Assembly: GCA_009617715.1 (NCBI GenBank)
Contig: VTFK01000039.1
Location: forward strand, 682,001 to 746,000
Direction of reading: 5' to 3'
From: Plectrocnemia conspersa
Lineage: Eukaryota > Arthropoda > Insecta > Trichoptera > Polycentropodidae
Length of the DNA stretch: 64,000 nucleotides
Translations under genes and position numbers: made by a program
Notes under the pieces: model-generated
Seen by the model: the letters and a program-made list of their open reading frames with translations, nothing else
What the model was told of the DNA's origin: nothing
Database searches by the model: none
In this document: one piece after another, positions 24,071 through 56,800 of the stretch
How positions within the stretch are numbered: position 1 is the first letter of the stretch
How the letters are laid out: each line of letters begins with the position of its first letter

Positions 24071-24654
24071 TACTCTACAATTAGTGGTTTAGCCCTAAAT
24101 TATATAGTGCGGGACGCTAGATATTTATATTATCATTTATCCATATATTAACTTTCCTACTTTTCCGAAATAATAAAAATTGAAAACGTTAGAAAGCAGT
24201 TCAATTTCACCTAAAGCGGCTTCCATCTCTAAACCTGTGACATAATTTATGGAAGCCGCTTAACCTTTAAAACGTATTTATGTAGCAAAACGTTGGACGC
24301 TTTCACATTTCATTTATAATTGTATTTTAAAGGTTAGGAACAAACGAGCGACCGCGAGTGAGCGTTGATCAAAACATTTGGCCCCCCAATAACAGGAATG
24401 GGTAGAATATTTAAAAAATATATATAATTTTAAATTGCACCGTGAACTAATCATTTATGAAATCTTGAAGTTCATTACATTACTGTTTACAATACGCAAG
24501 CGTATCCCGCATCCGTATATCATGGGAGCCAACGGTATAAGAGCGAGCGGAAAACTCGCGCTTGGGTTAGTGTAAGCATCTTGGTCATGATAAAAGTTTT
24601 GCTGGGCAAACAAATTAGTCAGAAGATGGACAAATTTATTAAATAATTTATTTA

Positions 24655-24770
24655 TGGGATATTCTTTAAAAACCAGACTTAAAATATTTTGTCCTTCCTT
24701 GTCCTTCAATAACAAAATGACCTTTTTTGTGCCCTTTGATATTTTCAAAATCTGATCACCCTACTGTATA
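24655..24770 (+). repeat. Partial copy of the TAAGGTGACC MITE
   Basis: It contains TTTTGTCCTTCCTTGTCCTT and ends AAAATCTGATCACCCTA, resembling the interior and one end of the elements at 15864 and 33593. Confidence 0.5.
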
Positions 24771-26239
24771 TGTATAATATCGATTAACCTATTTCCAGTC
24801 GTTGCTGCGGAAAAAAATATATAAAAATATATAAAGTCGTAGCTAATAAAAAGATTTCATTCATTTAAGGGTTCGATTTTTACCAGATGTGAGCGTTGCT
24901 CCGTTGAACTCCTCGTATAATTATTCGATGACAGTAATTGTTTCGATCCTCTTTTCTAATAAACTATCTAATTGCCGATATGTTTGCATATTGCTTCCCT
25001 TATAGATAAAGTTAAAAAATCTTTAATAGTATTCAACTACAAATAATTAGTCCTAGATTTCGATTTATAATATTATTTTATCGACAAAGTAAATTTTATT
25101 CAAACCTAGACTTCATTCTCTATCATTTTATCATTAGGATCCACTTCTGAGTCAGAATAATCCTAATCTTCTATGTCTGTTATATCTTTGTTTATTTAGA
25201 TTTCAATTATGAGTATCAATTTATTTAATATATACGATTATATTGTGTACTATGCACTTAATCTGGTACCATTGAGTCTATGGTATCAAATTGATTTAAA
25301 ATCATTTTAATTGGTAATTCTTCTTTGGCGTTTTCATTGAGGAAAATTGTAGGAGAATTAAAACACAACAACATTCATCATTAGAGTGATTTATTCATGT
25401 GTTTATAAACATGCATATAAATGCGTTCATCTAATTGACTTTATTGTGATGTAACAAAGCAATACATGTTATTACAAAATCTATTTGCACCAAAACAGCA
25501 ATAGGCGCTCAATAAATACAATAATATAGAAACATACAAATGTAGGAAGCGTGCTTAATTACAATTAAATATTCGTTCTTTTTTTTCTTCAAAAGTTGCA
25601 GCAAAACATTGAGGTTATATCATTTTAACGTTAATAAATGGCAGGCACACTTTAAGACGGACAAATATATACAGAAATCGTTAATATTACATTTATATAA
25701 ACACAACCCCGAATTAGTTTTATATACAACGTTTAGCTTTTCATTATTATTCAATATGTAATAATATAAAATACAGTTAATTTTGATTCGTACAAAGAAT
25801 AAAATACGCTAATAATACAAACTATATTAGTGGAGCTTTTTTAACATAATAGTCTGTTTTAATAAAATTTATTATTAAAAAAAAATATTTATAATATACA
25901 ATTGGTACATATAAGTTTAGATAAAAATATTTCAAATATGACTATTATTCAATCACTAGCCGTTGCGTTTCTTTAATGTTCAATCCAATTTTGATCCTTG
26001 CGTTTTAAATTGTAATATATTATCGTGCAACTATTTTTCTTTTAACTAGTGAAGTATATAAATAGTGCCAGCTGATTAATTAAATAATATCAAAGGCTGA
26101 TCTAAACTAAACCTACAATAATATAAAAATATATATAGGATGTATTAAAAAGGCATGGCCAGAACCGTATAGAAAAAAAATATGTATACGGAGTTCAATC
26201 TGAAAAATCATTGTTTATTTTTTATGTAAACCCTGCTCT

Positions 26240-46352
<20,113 letters not shown>

Positions 46353-46700
46353 GATTTTTGTTTTCGTCACAAACACATTATCTATATTATGATAGTTGAA
46401 TAAAAATGTATCAATTTAAAACCAATCTAATAGAATAGAGAGGAAAAAGAAGCACACTCGTATATTATAATGAAGCAATTGGAAGCTTGCGCCGATATAA
46501 CACACAAGTGTAAAAAAGGGTAAAGGGTAGTTTATTGTCCAACAGACGGAAAAAAAGTGTTTGGCGAGGTCGGGTTTGCGCATTACGCTAATCGAATTTA
46601 CATTGCCTCATTACGCTGCGATCGCAGGGGTGGTCAACCTTGAGCGAGATGAAAGCCTCTAAAGGCGTGAATACTCAACGAAGTACCTTTAGCTTAATAT
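46353..46700 (-). promoter_or_regulatory. Probable EML 5' UTR and main promoter region
   Basis: The region upstream of the EML start is somewhat richer in GC at 46550-46680. It includes a short upstream frame (46378-46367). No clear initiator was fixed. At 46625-46640 the plus strand reads CAGGGGTGGTCAACC, which resembles a hAT terminus. Confidence 0.35.
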
Positions 46701-49700
46701 TAGATTAAATGCTTATTTGCGAGAAACTTTGATGTTGTAATGATATATTTATGTGTAGTAAAATAAAATTATACTGACATAAAAAGAGCATAAAAATTAT
46801 CACAAAAATATAGTCTGAATCTAACTGAATACTGAAACTAATATAGTTTAAAATATACATTTATTTTTATGGACTGTATTGCGTGATTCGTATACGCCGA
46901 GTTCCATTCCCCCAGAGAAATATATAATATCATATCACACAATATACTATCTAAAGTCCTGGCTATAAATATTTTTTTATATACTACTTTCATAAAAATT
47001 ACTGTATATTTTAAAGAAAATCATTAGCAATAACCATAATATTTAAATTGTAACAATTTTGCATGTAAAATATACCATCATTGGCGTCATTTCAACTAAG
47101 ATGTAATTATTTATTTTAATTGAACCAAAAATCGTATTAAAACATAGTTATAAAATATCATATATACATATGTATCTATTCAAACGACATTAATTATGAA
47201 CGCTTAAACAATAGTGATATCTTACGAATAATACTAATTCAATTAAAATATAATGATTGTAATAAAATATTGGCAACCAGCAATATAAATAGATCAAACA
47301 TAATACAATGAACACATGGCCTTCCACTCCCTAAATGATGGCATTAAAATAATGACGTCATATTGTATGTTGAATAAAATAACAACGCTCAATTAACGCG
47401 TCCTTATATAGTTTTTTTTATACAAAATCATCAGAAGAGAGCAAATTGAGGTAATGTTTGCTTAAGAAATTAACACAATAAGAAACTCAACCACAAACGT
47501 GCGCTAAAAACGATGTCATATTATATTTTGTGTATAAATGAGTTTTCATATTTTTTCTTAGATCTATTTTTTTTTATGGTTTTGAAAAGTTGATATTAAA
47601 AATGTTAAAATTATATAATGTATATGGTGTGAATGAGAGAAAGTAAAATTGCAAATCAGAAGTAAAGTTATTGGTATTCGACACTGTTTTCTTCGACACT
47701 GTATTATTTAAAAATATATTTCGCTAGGAGCTCAAAAAAAATGTGTTTAAAATTTGCAGTATTTTTATGTTTTATATAAAAACTATTTTATTAAAAGAAA
47801 ATGGAAATTTTAGTAACGATTTAGGGGTTAATTGAATTTGATAGGAACCCTTTCAGAATAATTTTTGTTGAAATTTTCTATTTAACTGTACAGAAAATTC
47901 GCACAAAGAATTGTACGTATGACTTAAAAACTGTGCATGTACAAATCTGATGACAAAAGAGTTTTTAAAACACAGATTTTTGTAGGAATTTTTATCGCCA
48001 AAAAATATATTTGTCCTTCTTTGATAATTCATTATTATTATATAAAGCCTAAAAGTCAGCTTTAGAGCAATTGTATATGTACAATCTATATTTTTAAAGA
48101 AAAAGTTTTTAAAAATCCATAAATTTGATGTATTTTTTTCAAAACTACAATTAAAAATATCTAAAAAGCAGGATCTAACATGGAAAATGTTTTTAATTTA
48201 AAACAAAGAAAAACGTTTTTTTGTAGTTAATTTATAAAGCAAATTTTAGTTTTTCTCTAAAGATTTCGTCGATTTTACTTAGTGAGTTTTAAAGGCAATC
48301 TTTACTTGTTACACTGTTAAAAAAACATTTTTATTATTAAAATAAATTTAAATATATTCAATAAATTTAAAACTTAGTTTTAAATTGATTGAATATATAC
48401 CTTAAAAACATATTCTTTATTAATGTGCAAGTAAAAGTCGAAATATTATAATTTTTTTTCTGTTTTACTTAAAAAATATTACCTAAATGTATTTAATATA
48501 TAAATTGAATCCTTCATTATTATTATAATAGAAAAAAAATTAATACACTTAAATAATATTGTAGCTTATTTAATAAAGATGTAAGTAAAAATATTTTTTA
48601 GTATTTTGACAAAAATAGTAAAAAATATTTTTACTATTTTTGACAAAATACATTTTCGACGAAATTTACAATTTTTTTTGTACAAACAAAATTTATAAAA
48701 TCAGACCTTAAGGAAAAATTAGAATATACCTTTACGAATTATTAAATTTATTTTTTAATTTTTTGCAATATTTTGTAGCAGTTTTTGCTCTACTTAAAAA
48801 TATATTACCTTTAATTACAATATTTAAAAATGAATAATAAAATAAAGAAATATGAACAAAATTTTTTTTAGCATTTTGTCAAAAATATTTCTTAAAATCG
48901 ACGAATCTTAAAATTTTTTTTGTACAAACAAAATTTATAAAATCAGAGATAGAATATAATTTTACGCATAAATCAATATTTTTATTTAAAATTTTGCAAA
49001 ATTTTGTAGCAGTTTTTGCTCTACTTAAAAATATATTACCACAAGTTCAAAGTTTACAACAAAGCCAATGTAAGCAAAATGTATTTAATATTTAAATTAA
49101 AAATCTTTTACATAATAAAAATGCAATTTAAATATTTTTAAACATTGCCAAATCAATTTTTTTTCTGGCATGTACAAAAACTATATAATATGTAAGAAAA
49201 AAAAAAAAATTTGTACAAGTAAAATCAACGAAATCTATCAAATGAGATCATTAAGAAAAAATAAAATTTTGTTTTAAAAAATAAAATTTTTGCAAAATTT
49301 TATAACAGTCGACTTTTTAAAGCAATTTTTTTGTTTTATTAAAATATGTATTACCTTAAGCTTAAAACATAGCTTTATATGTATTTGATATATAAATATA
49401 TTCTTTCATAATTAAGATAAGACAGAAAATATATTACATAATAAAGATAAAATTAAAAATATCTTCCTATTTTGTCAAAATCAATCAAAGCTGACAAATT
49501 GTAGCTTTTTCTGGCATGTACAAAAGCTGTATATGGTAGACAAATCTAATTACAAAAATATTCTTCCCCAAAAAAATTATTACAAATTTCAAAACGTTTT
49601 TTTTAAATTTAAAATTCGTTATTATAATTTAGAACTCTTAATTCGTATTCAGATTAATGAAATATGAGCTTTTAATCATAATCTACGTTATTTACAGCAA

Positions 49701-50750
49701 AATTATTTTTTCCGAAAATTAAAAAAAAATAGAATTGCCAGTACCTACAAAACAAGATCTTATACCGAAAGATTAATTTATTTAAAAAAAAAATCAAGTT
49801 ACCATTTCGTAAAAAATACTCAAGATTTTTTGTGTAGCAAACATTTTAGGTTTTTTCACATTAAATAAATAATAATTATTACTACAGCTAAAAACAACAA
49901 CCTCAAATAAATTTATTAAATAAATTGAAATTTTTATAATGTAAAATTAAGATGCAATAATAAATCGTCTCGAAAATCAATTATTTTACCCATTTATTTA
50001 AAAGCAAAATTTATGAAATGTAAAATACGAGAACTAATAGGTTAGAACAAATATAATTTTGCTATCTTTTTGCAATCTAATACAAAAATTTTACTAAAAA
50101 AATAGCAATAACTTTAAAGCTTAGAACTTGAAACTAATTAAGTTTATATTATTTAACACATTATATTTTAATTATTACCATTTTACTTTACTAAAAATGT
50201 ATAGCTAGAACATAAAACCTCAAATTTCCTATAGTTTCAAAGCAATTGAGTATGTACTATGCTTGTAATAAAAAAATATATTATTTTGGGTAAAGGAAAA
50301 ATATTATAATAAGTTATTAGTGCAAAAGTAGTATTATATTCTTATAATAAAATATAATTATGTTACTAGGAATCGAACCCGTCACTTTCGGGTTATGATA
50401 CCGTTCTTAACAAATTGTTTTTCCGGTCATTAAATTAAATTGCAAGCGTTGTTAGACAAACACTCACAGGAGTTTTAGGAGTCGCTCAACGAACCGCCTT
50501 AAATTATTAGGACACGAGAAAAATAATAGCAAAATACATAAATTTATTTGTACACCCATTTTATTTATATCACACAATGCGGATGTTTTTATGATATTAG
50601 ATCGATAATTTACAATCGGATAAGACGTGTGAAAAAATAAACGTTTGCGTATTAGTCCCGGATTGGATAATTAGGGATCTACTAATAGGGTGCGTTTTGT
50701 ATAAAAGAACCACTTGAGAACCGGTCTCTCGAATTGAGGTTACGTTTACG
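46701..50750. other. Gene-free; contains a degenerate repeat array
   Basis: Very AT-rich, with no coding frame. The part from about 47900 to 49600 contains repeated motifs annotated separately. A tRNA-like T-arm occurs near 50370. Confidence 0.5.
47900..49600. repeat. Degenerate tandem array with two repeated motifs
   Basis: Motif A, TTTTTGTACAAACAAAATTT followed by ATAAAATCAGA, occurs almost unchanged at about 48677 and 48919. Motif B, TTTTGTAGCAGTTTTTGCTC followed by TACTTAAAAATATATTACC, occurs at about 48768 and 49003. More diverged forms are at 48450 and 49320. Period is about 235-330 bases. Confidence 0.7.
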
Positions 50751-50754
50751 TCAA

Positions 50755-50995
50755 AGTCGGCACGGTTGAAGTGCTGGTTGCTTTTCCGGCGTCAGCTGAC
50801 CGAGGCGGCCGGCGCCACACTGAATTATCAATCGGGGATGGCGTCGCGCCGGCGCCTTGGGGGCGTAGCGCCCCCCCTAGGCTTGCCGCCAAAACTAACC
50901 CCTCTAGTATAAAGCCGGTCGCGAACCCAGTGAACTCGATTTGTTACGAGGGATGCTGGATAAGATGTGGGGAAGGGGGTTAATGGCTGAGCGTG
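50755..50995. other. GC-rich island of unknown nature
   Basis: About 240 bases with far more G+C than the flanks, including GGCGGCCGGCGCC, GGCGCCTTGGGGGCG and TAGCGCCCCCCCTAG. No convincing frame or splice site was found on either strand. It could be a transposon fragment or a promoter. Confidence 0.45.
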
Positions 50996-51675
50996 CAGGA
51001 ATTCAGGAAAAAGTTCATAGGATATTTTTGGAATTCTAGAGACATATTAAAGCCGCGATAACAAGCTTAAAAATAACACTGTATAATAAGGCTTCTAAAA
51101 ATATGACTACAAACTACTGGAAATATCATATCAAATATTTATGCTTCTATCATGTGACATGATGAAAATAAAATTGCAAATGTTCGTTTATACAATATTA
51201 TAAGTATAACTTTGAGATTTTTTTATATATTTTTATAATTAAAAAAATTGTTGCGATAAAATTAGTTGCGAAGGACTGGTGAAAAGAGTATCATAAAACT
51301 AATTATATATTTATATTTGCGTATTTTTATTTATAGTTTTTTATTATCGGCGTTATACAAACAATATTACGTATCATTATTGAGCGGTATCCATTAACAG
51401 TTTCAAAAGCAATTGTAAGCAAATGAATGCTAAAATATCTTCGTTGTAAATAAAGCCCGCAACGAAATTACCAAATTTTACCGATTTTTAATTACAATTA
51501 CGCAGTGAGACAGTCTTGCTTAATCTTCATTAGACAATATCAATAAGTATGTTTCGTCATACAAACGCTGGATTTTTTAAAGGCATATAAGCCCAAACAC
51601 ATCCGTTCTGAATCAGTTTTTTTAGGAACTTTATCCAAAGATACCACTTTGCTTCATGCTTGGAATAAACAAGAG

Positions 51676-51800
51676 TTCAATCTCTCACAAAGCGGAGCTA
51701 CGCTGAGACGATCCTTAAAAGATCGAGTTCCACTTTGACCAGGTCCAGTTAAGCAGTCACACGGATCCAAGAGTTCAACTCAATCTTGATGATTTGCACT
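51676..51800 (+). repeat. Dispersed repeat, copy 2 (partner at 3.04 kb)
   Basis: CTCACAAAGCGGAGCTACGC, GAGACGATCC, GAGTTCCACTTTGACC and GGATCCAAGAGTTCAAC follow the same order as in 3040-3170. Confidence 0.55.
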
Positions 51801-51984
51801 TGAGCCTACATGCACAAATCATTCGGAAAATTTTAAGGTTGTTGTGATTTAAAAATACTAGGTAACGCAAATCTTGTTTTATGAGCTGATCAAAAGTTCC
51901 TGCTTTTAAACATGTTTGCATCTTAAGTACGGATGCAAAACGAGCTTACGCATTGTCAATTATCTAAAAATACGTTTTAAAAGT

Positions 51985-52052
51985 GTTTTCACTGGTCCTT
52001 CGATCCCCAATAAGACGACCTTTTCGCGAGGGTCAAGGTTATACGCGAAAGA
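51985..52052 (-). repeat. Repeat copy shared with 24003-24070
   Basis: On the minus strand it reads TGACCCTCGCGAAAAGGTCG, then TCTTATTGGGGATCGAAGGA and CCAGTGAAAACACTT, matching the plus strand at 24 kb. Confidence 0.65.
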
Positions 52053-53673
52053 AAAATAACATCTGACTTCTCCTCGATGCAAAAAATTTAACAAAACCTT
52101 ACAATATTGTTATAAAATATCTTACAACAATAGACTTTATACATCAGTCAGTAATTTGAGAATTGAATGTATTTTCTAATTAGAAAATTCAATTGTAATG
52201 TAAGTCGCTATCTTTACCAATTATGTATAAAATTATTTTTAAGTTCATAGCATTCAAAGTGCTTTAGAAAGTACAATCAATGATACAGTAAATAATTTTA
52301 CTTATATTTTTTGTGGAAAAATTGGTGCAATGCGTAATTGAAAGGCTAACATATTTGGGAATCGATTTTATGAATTACTATTATTATTAGTACTTTGTGT
52401 ATAAGCTTATAATTCAAATCAAATTAGTTAAATACGTTAATGTATCAATGTTTTGTGTTTTATGATTAATTAAACAAGCAAATATTTTATTTGTCAAAAA
52501 GTATGAGAAATAAAATGATTACTTAAGAATTTTTCTCATATGTAGATAGGTGTATTAATGCATTGTAATTATTAATATGAATTATAATATATCCATATAC
52601 ATATATAGGTGCTAGTGACATATTGTGTTTCTTACACTGTTGAGAATTTTATATGATTTATTATATATGTATTAAAACATACCATTGCACTTTAAAAAAA
52701 TATATTTTATTGCATAATATCATAGTAGTAAAGTTCTACATAATAGTTACAAATATATTATGTAAAAAGCATTTCAATGCCATCATAAACATCGTTTCGC
52801 AACATCAAAAAAATAATGGCGATCGTTTTTCCTAGTAGAAAAGAAAAGGGCGCCATTTAATCGCCGCAAGGGGATGTTTTTATTTTATGTCTCTCCCTTG
52901 GCGCCAGTATGCCTAATGCACTTTTTTGCAAATATTTGCCAAGAAGAAATTTACGAGTAAATTATTGTATGATATAACACAGATAATATTTCAGCTAATG
53001 GAAAAGAGACGAACGAACTCTTGTGAACCTTGCGTAGACAACTAGAAACTACAGTCTGTCTATAAATACCCCAGTAAGGGTTGTTTTTGAAAGTTAGAAA
53101 TTGACAACGGGGGCATTCAACTCTTCGTTTCGCGATTGTGGTTTGACACGCGGGAAAATATTGCGAAAACAGAGAAAGGAGTAGCCTCGCAGAAAATTGA
53201 GCATACGTCTGTGAAAAGGCTTTTTCAAAGTTCTCAAGCGTGATGTGGCATGTGAAAGGGCTTGGGGGAAGATTGCTCATTTGAAGATTAAAAAAAGCAT
53301 TTTGAAAGATTGCTTTTAATTAAAAAGTCTACATAAATTAATATGTACTATAACTATGAATTTATGGTTGAACTGTTTCCATTGAATACATAATTAACAA
53401 AGCTTCCATTGAAAACATCAACGAGTTGAAAGGGTCAAACGATAAATTTACCCTAAGCGTAAAGAGAGGGTGGTTAAAAAGTAAACAACCCTCGATAGTT
53501 AGTTTGTGAAATATATTTAAAAGATTAAGACATTAACGAAAATTTATATCAAAAAATAAGGTAAAGTAAAAAATTAAAGTAGCATTTAATTTGATAATAG
53601 CGATACAAATATTTAACAAAAATAGAGGTGTGATTATTTAAAGAGAGACATTATTTTTATATTGTATTTACAA

Positions 53674-53815
53674 GCGTGTACGGTGAAATCTTCTCCCTTT
53701 CGCTCGCTCACATGTTAAATGAAGAATAGGACGTGCGGCCGCGCGCCCTTGTCTCTCACTCATTCTCGTCACTTAACACGCGAGCGAGCGAAAGGGAAAG
53801 TATCTTACCGCACGC
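53674..53815. mobile_element. 142-bp inverted-repeat element (MITE-like)
   Basis: The left arm GCGTGTACGGTGAAATCTTC, CCTTTCGCTCGCTC, GTTAAATGA is mirrored by the right arm, which on the other strand reads GCGTGCGGTAAGATACTTTC, CCTTTCGCTCGCTC, GTTAAGTGA. The arms are about 48 bases with a GC-rich centre (GTGCGGCCGCGCGCCC). No target duplication was identified. Confidence 0.72.
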
Positions 53816-56800
53816 GTCTGAGTACATATGCACATTTAACATCTATACAATTAACAAACGATTAAGTTTTAAGCAACAAATTAAAAAAAATTAATCCAAA
53901 GGCAGCAAGAAGATAAGCTCGATAGTTTTTCAATATAAAGTCTTGTCCTCTTGAACTACACCTTATATGATCACTGTTCAGAATTTTCACATTTTTGAAA
54001 GTAATCTCGGTTAATATGGCTTTCCAAAAATTTATGAAAGAATTGCGATAACGTCCCTCGAAAACTATTTTCGGTATACCCTATCGCCCGTGTGGTCTAG
54101 TTCCTGGTGAAACATTTGTCGAACACACAGTAAATTTTGTCATATCAAGTGGTAAGGGTTGCGTCCAGTTGTCGTACTCATAGACTTGCGTCCAATTGCA
54201 TTTCACCAACATGCTAATAATTAAGTCAAAATTAATATTTTTTATTATGCATCCGCGCTTCGATAATTAATGGAATGCAATTATCGTTAAATGTAAATTT
54301 CAACTTAATTACTAGAGCTGGGTGATATTTTATTATATAATAAATATTATTATTATAATATGTTTAAATGATTATATTAAATGATTTTTAATTGAATTAA
54401 GAGTATGAATTATTTTACAGACTTTAAAAAAAACATAAGAAAAAAAAAATATTTATACTAAATTTAATTTAAAATATTCGACCAATAAAGTGTGATTGCA
54501 TAAAATATTTTTAGGGTCTAAAATAGCTCAATTAATGTTTTATATGAACATTAATGTAAAAAAGAAAATTCAAAAAAGTATTTTTACAATATTTTTTCAT
54601 GAAATGAACAACAACTACTAAGTATGTAGTGAGACACTAGACTGAAATCAAATTCTGTAAATAAGTGACCATTTTATTACATATAACATTCAATAGATGT
54701 CATTATACACAATCTAACTCAATTTTATTTTAAGTATACATTTGTGAGAGTAGGAGAACTTATTCTGTGATGATCGATCAAAATGGTATGTTTAATAATC
54801 ACTAAAAAATAAAAACAAAAAAACACTAGGGTTCATATGGAATTCCAACCTAGGTCTTTTAGGTATTAGTCATCGACTTATACATAGCACTGTTCTATAG
54901 CATAATTGTGACTCTTTTCTAAAGAAAAGTCTTGAAGTGTAGTACTTACATACAAAAATGGTATTAAATTCCATCCAAATTATCCAAACATCTCATATTA
55001 ATTTGTCTTGCGTAATAATTAATATAATTGAACCTGTTACCCTCTTAATCTGTAAGCTGTCTATTTTAATTGAGTTCAATTATGGTGTTATAATTGAGAC
55101 ATTGAGAAAATAAACTTTAAGCCGTTATTAATAACTGAATGGTCATACTGTAAAATTACTGCTTGGTGAAGTATATGACGATATTTCAATTTAATCATAT
55201 TTTTATAAATAGAAAACGTTTAGTTTTTTAGGTTTAAAGGCATGGCTTCCGTTTTATCGAACGGTAAAAAATATACACAATCACCAGGGGGGAAGCTTTA
55301 TTACCTGGGCACATCCGGAAGCAGGTGTTCCCAAGCAACAATACAAAATTCCAGCTGAGTTGAACTGTATCAAATATTAAACTGTTCTAAAAAATTCAAC
55401 GTACGTTTCACTTTAGATTTTCATTCGATATAGTAGCGTGATTAGAATTCTAGACACAACACGACACGAAACACATACAGCAGAAGGTTTTAGATGACGT
55501 TTTCTAGCAGAATTTATAGAAATGAGTTAAATGTTAAATTTATGGGGGACAAATATTGATTTTTAACTATTCCGGAAACGCATAAAGTTGACTAACGAGT
55601 GATTAAAATGTCGTTGTAAAAAAATGTTAGATATGTTATAATTTTTTTTAAACAAATTCAGCGACCAGTAACGTTTGGTAATGTTATTAATGATTGGTCA
55701 GTTAATAATTATGAATTTTTAGTGACTTTAAAACAATATATAAAAATCTGATAAATGAGAACCTTTGACTACGGTGTTAAAATAAATTTATGAAATATTA
55801 TAATATCAATAAAATATCATTATTTATTTAGTCATTAGAAAGAATAATTTCTTAATATTTTCTGCATATTTTGAACAGTTTCTCTAATATTATATAAATT
55901 AGAATAAAAGTAATAAGAACAGTAAATTTACATAGGTCACAATAAATAAGCATTCATTTATATAGTAAAAACTTAAGTTTAGAAAGCTAAACGAATACAA
56001 ACATATTTAAATATAAACTGTGATTATTTTCCGGCTGTTTGAGATGCACATAGAATTTTTTAGAAGTGAGTGAAATCTAGAATAAAACTCTGATGAAAGT
56101 AGTAAATTAATCACAATTAACATAGCAGAATGTGCAATTGTCATATAAATATTAATATTATAATAAAATATACATAAGTAATTAAATATTTATTCTATCT
56201 ATAATTACGAAAACGTTAGTACATTAGAAAACTCTCAATTAGCGATTAATAATTTTTCTCACGTATTTTTTTTTCACATGATCAAAGTGTTAAGTTTCAA
56301 GCTAGCTGTTAGTGTTGTCATTTGTTGTATGACATAGCAAATCAAGGCTGAAAGAGAAGATGAGCTCATGATTATTTTTTTACGGGGATACTGCGCCGTC
56401 CGTTCATTATAGCGGTCAACAATATAACGAATGACATTGCCTCCGTAAATAATATAATGCACATCGAACACGATAAATAAATTTACATCTGTATATACGT
56501 ATGTACATTGACATAGACACGGTACTAAAATAAAATATTGAGGTAGATATTAAGTCCATAATTTAGTATTATATTACGTTAGAGTAAAGGTTAACAATTG
56601 CCTTGGGTTGATTATGAGCAATTGTGCAATAGTAAATGACATAGATAAATATCTTAGGTGTGCATTAAAAAAATATTTGAATAGACACTCGTATATTATG
56701 TGTATTAACTTTCGAATGATATTAAAATTCTACAGAAAGAACAGGGATATTTTTTGTAGATTGTATTATAAATGAAAGAAGTTCACTGATGTCACTCAGT

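Larger units (their letters stand above)
22231..26239. other. Repeat-rich spacer between convergent TIMM44 and EML
   Basis: The spacer holds a repeat copy (22719-22960), a dead RT (22950-23500), a segment shared with 52 kb (24003-24070), a fragment resembling the 42.3-kb hairpin arm (about 24355-24380) and a partial MITE (24655-24770). The last few hundred bases before 26240 are probably the EML 3' UTR. Confidence 0.5.
51000..53640. other. Gene-free stretch with two repeat copies
   Basis: It contains repeats at 51676-51800 and 51985-52052. A GC-richer tract at 52850-53280 carries a 109-codon minus-strand frame without recognisable similarity and a TATAAATA at about 53061 on the plus strand. 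No gene can be supported. Confidence 0.45.

Noticed and set aside
53055..53075. TATAAATA box followed by a GC-richer stretch
   Set aside because: A single TATA-like match in AT-rich DNA with no initiator at the right distance and no gene behind it is too weak to call.
52951..53280. 109-codon minus-strand frame with CPRCQ
   Set aside because: Compositionally better than background, but no family, no splice partners and only one Cys pair. Not supported as a gene.
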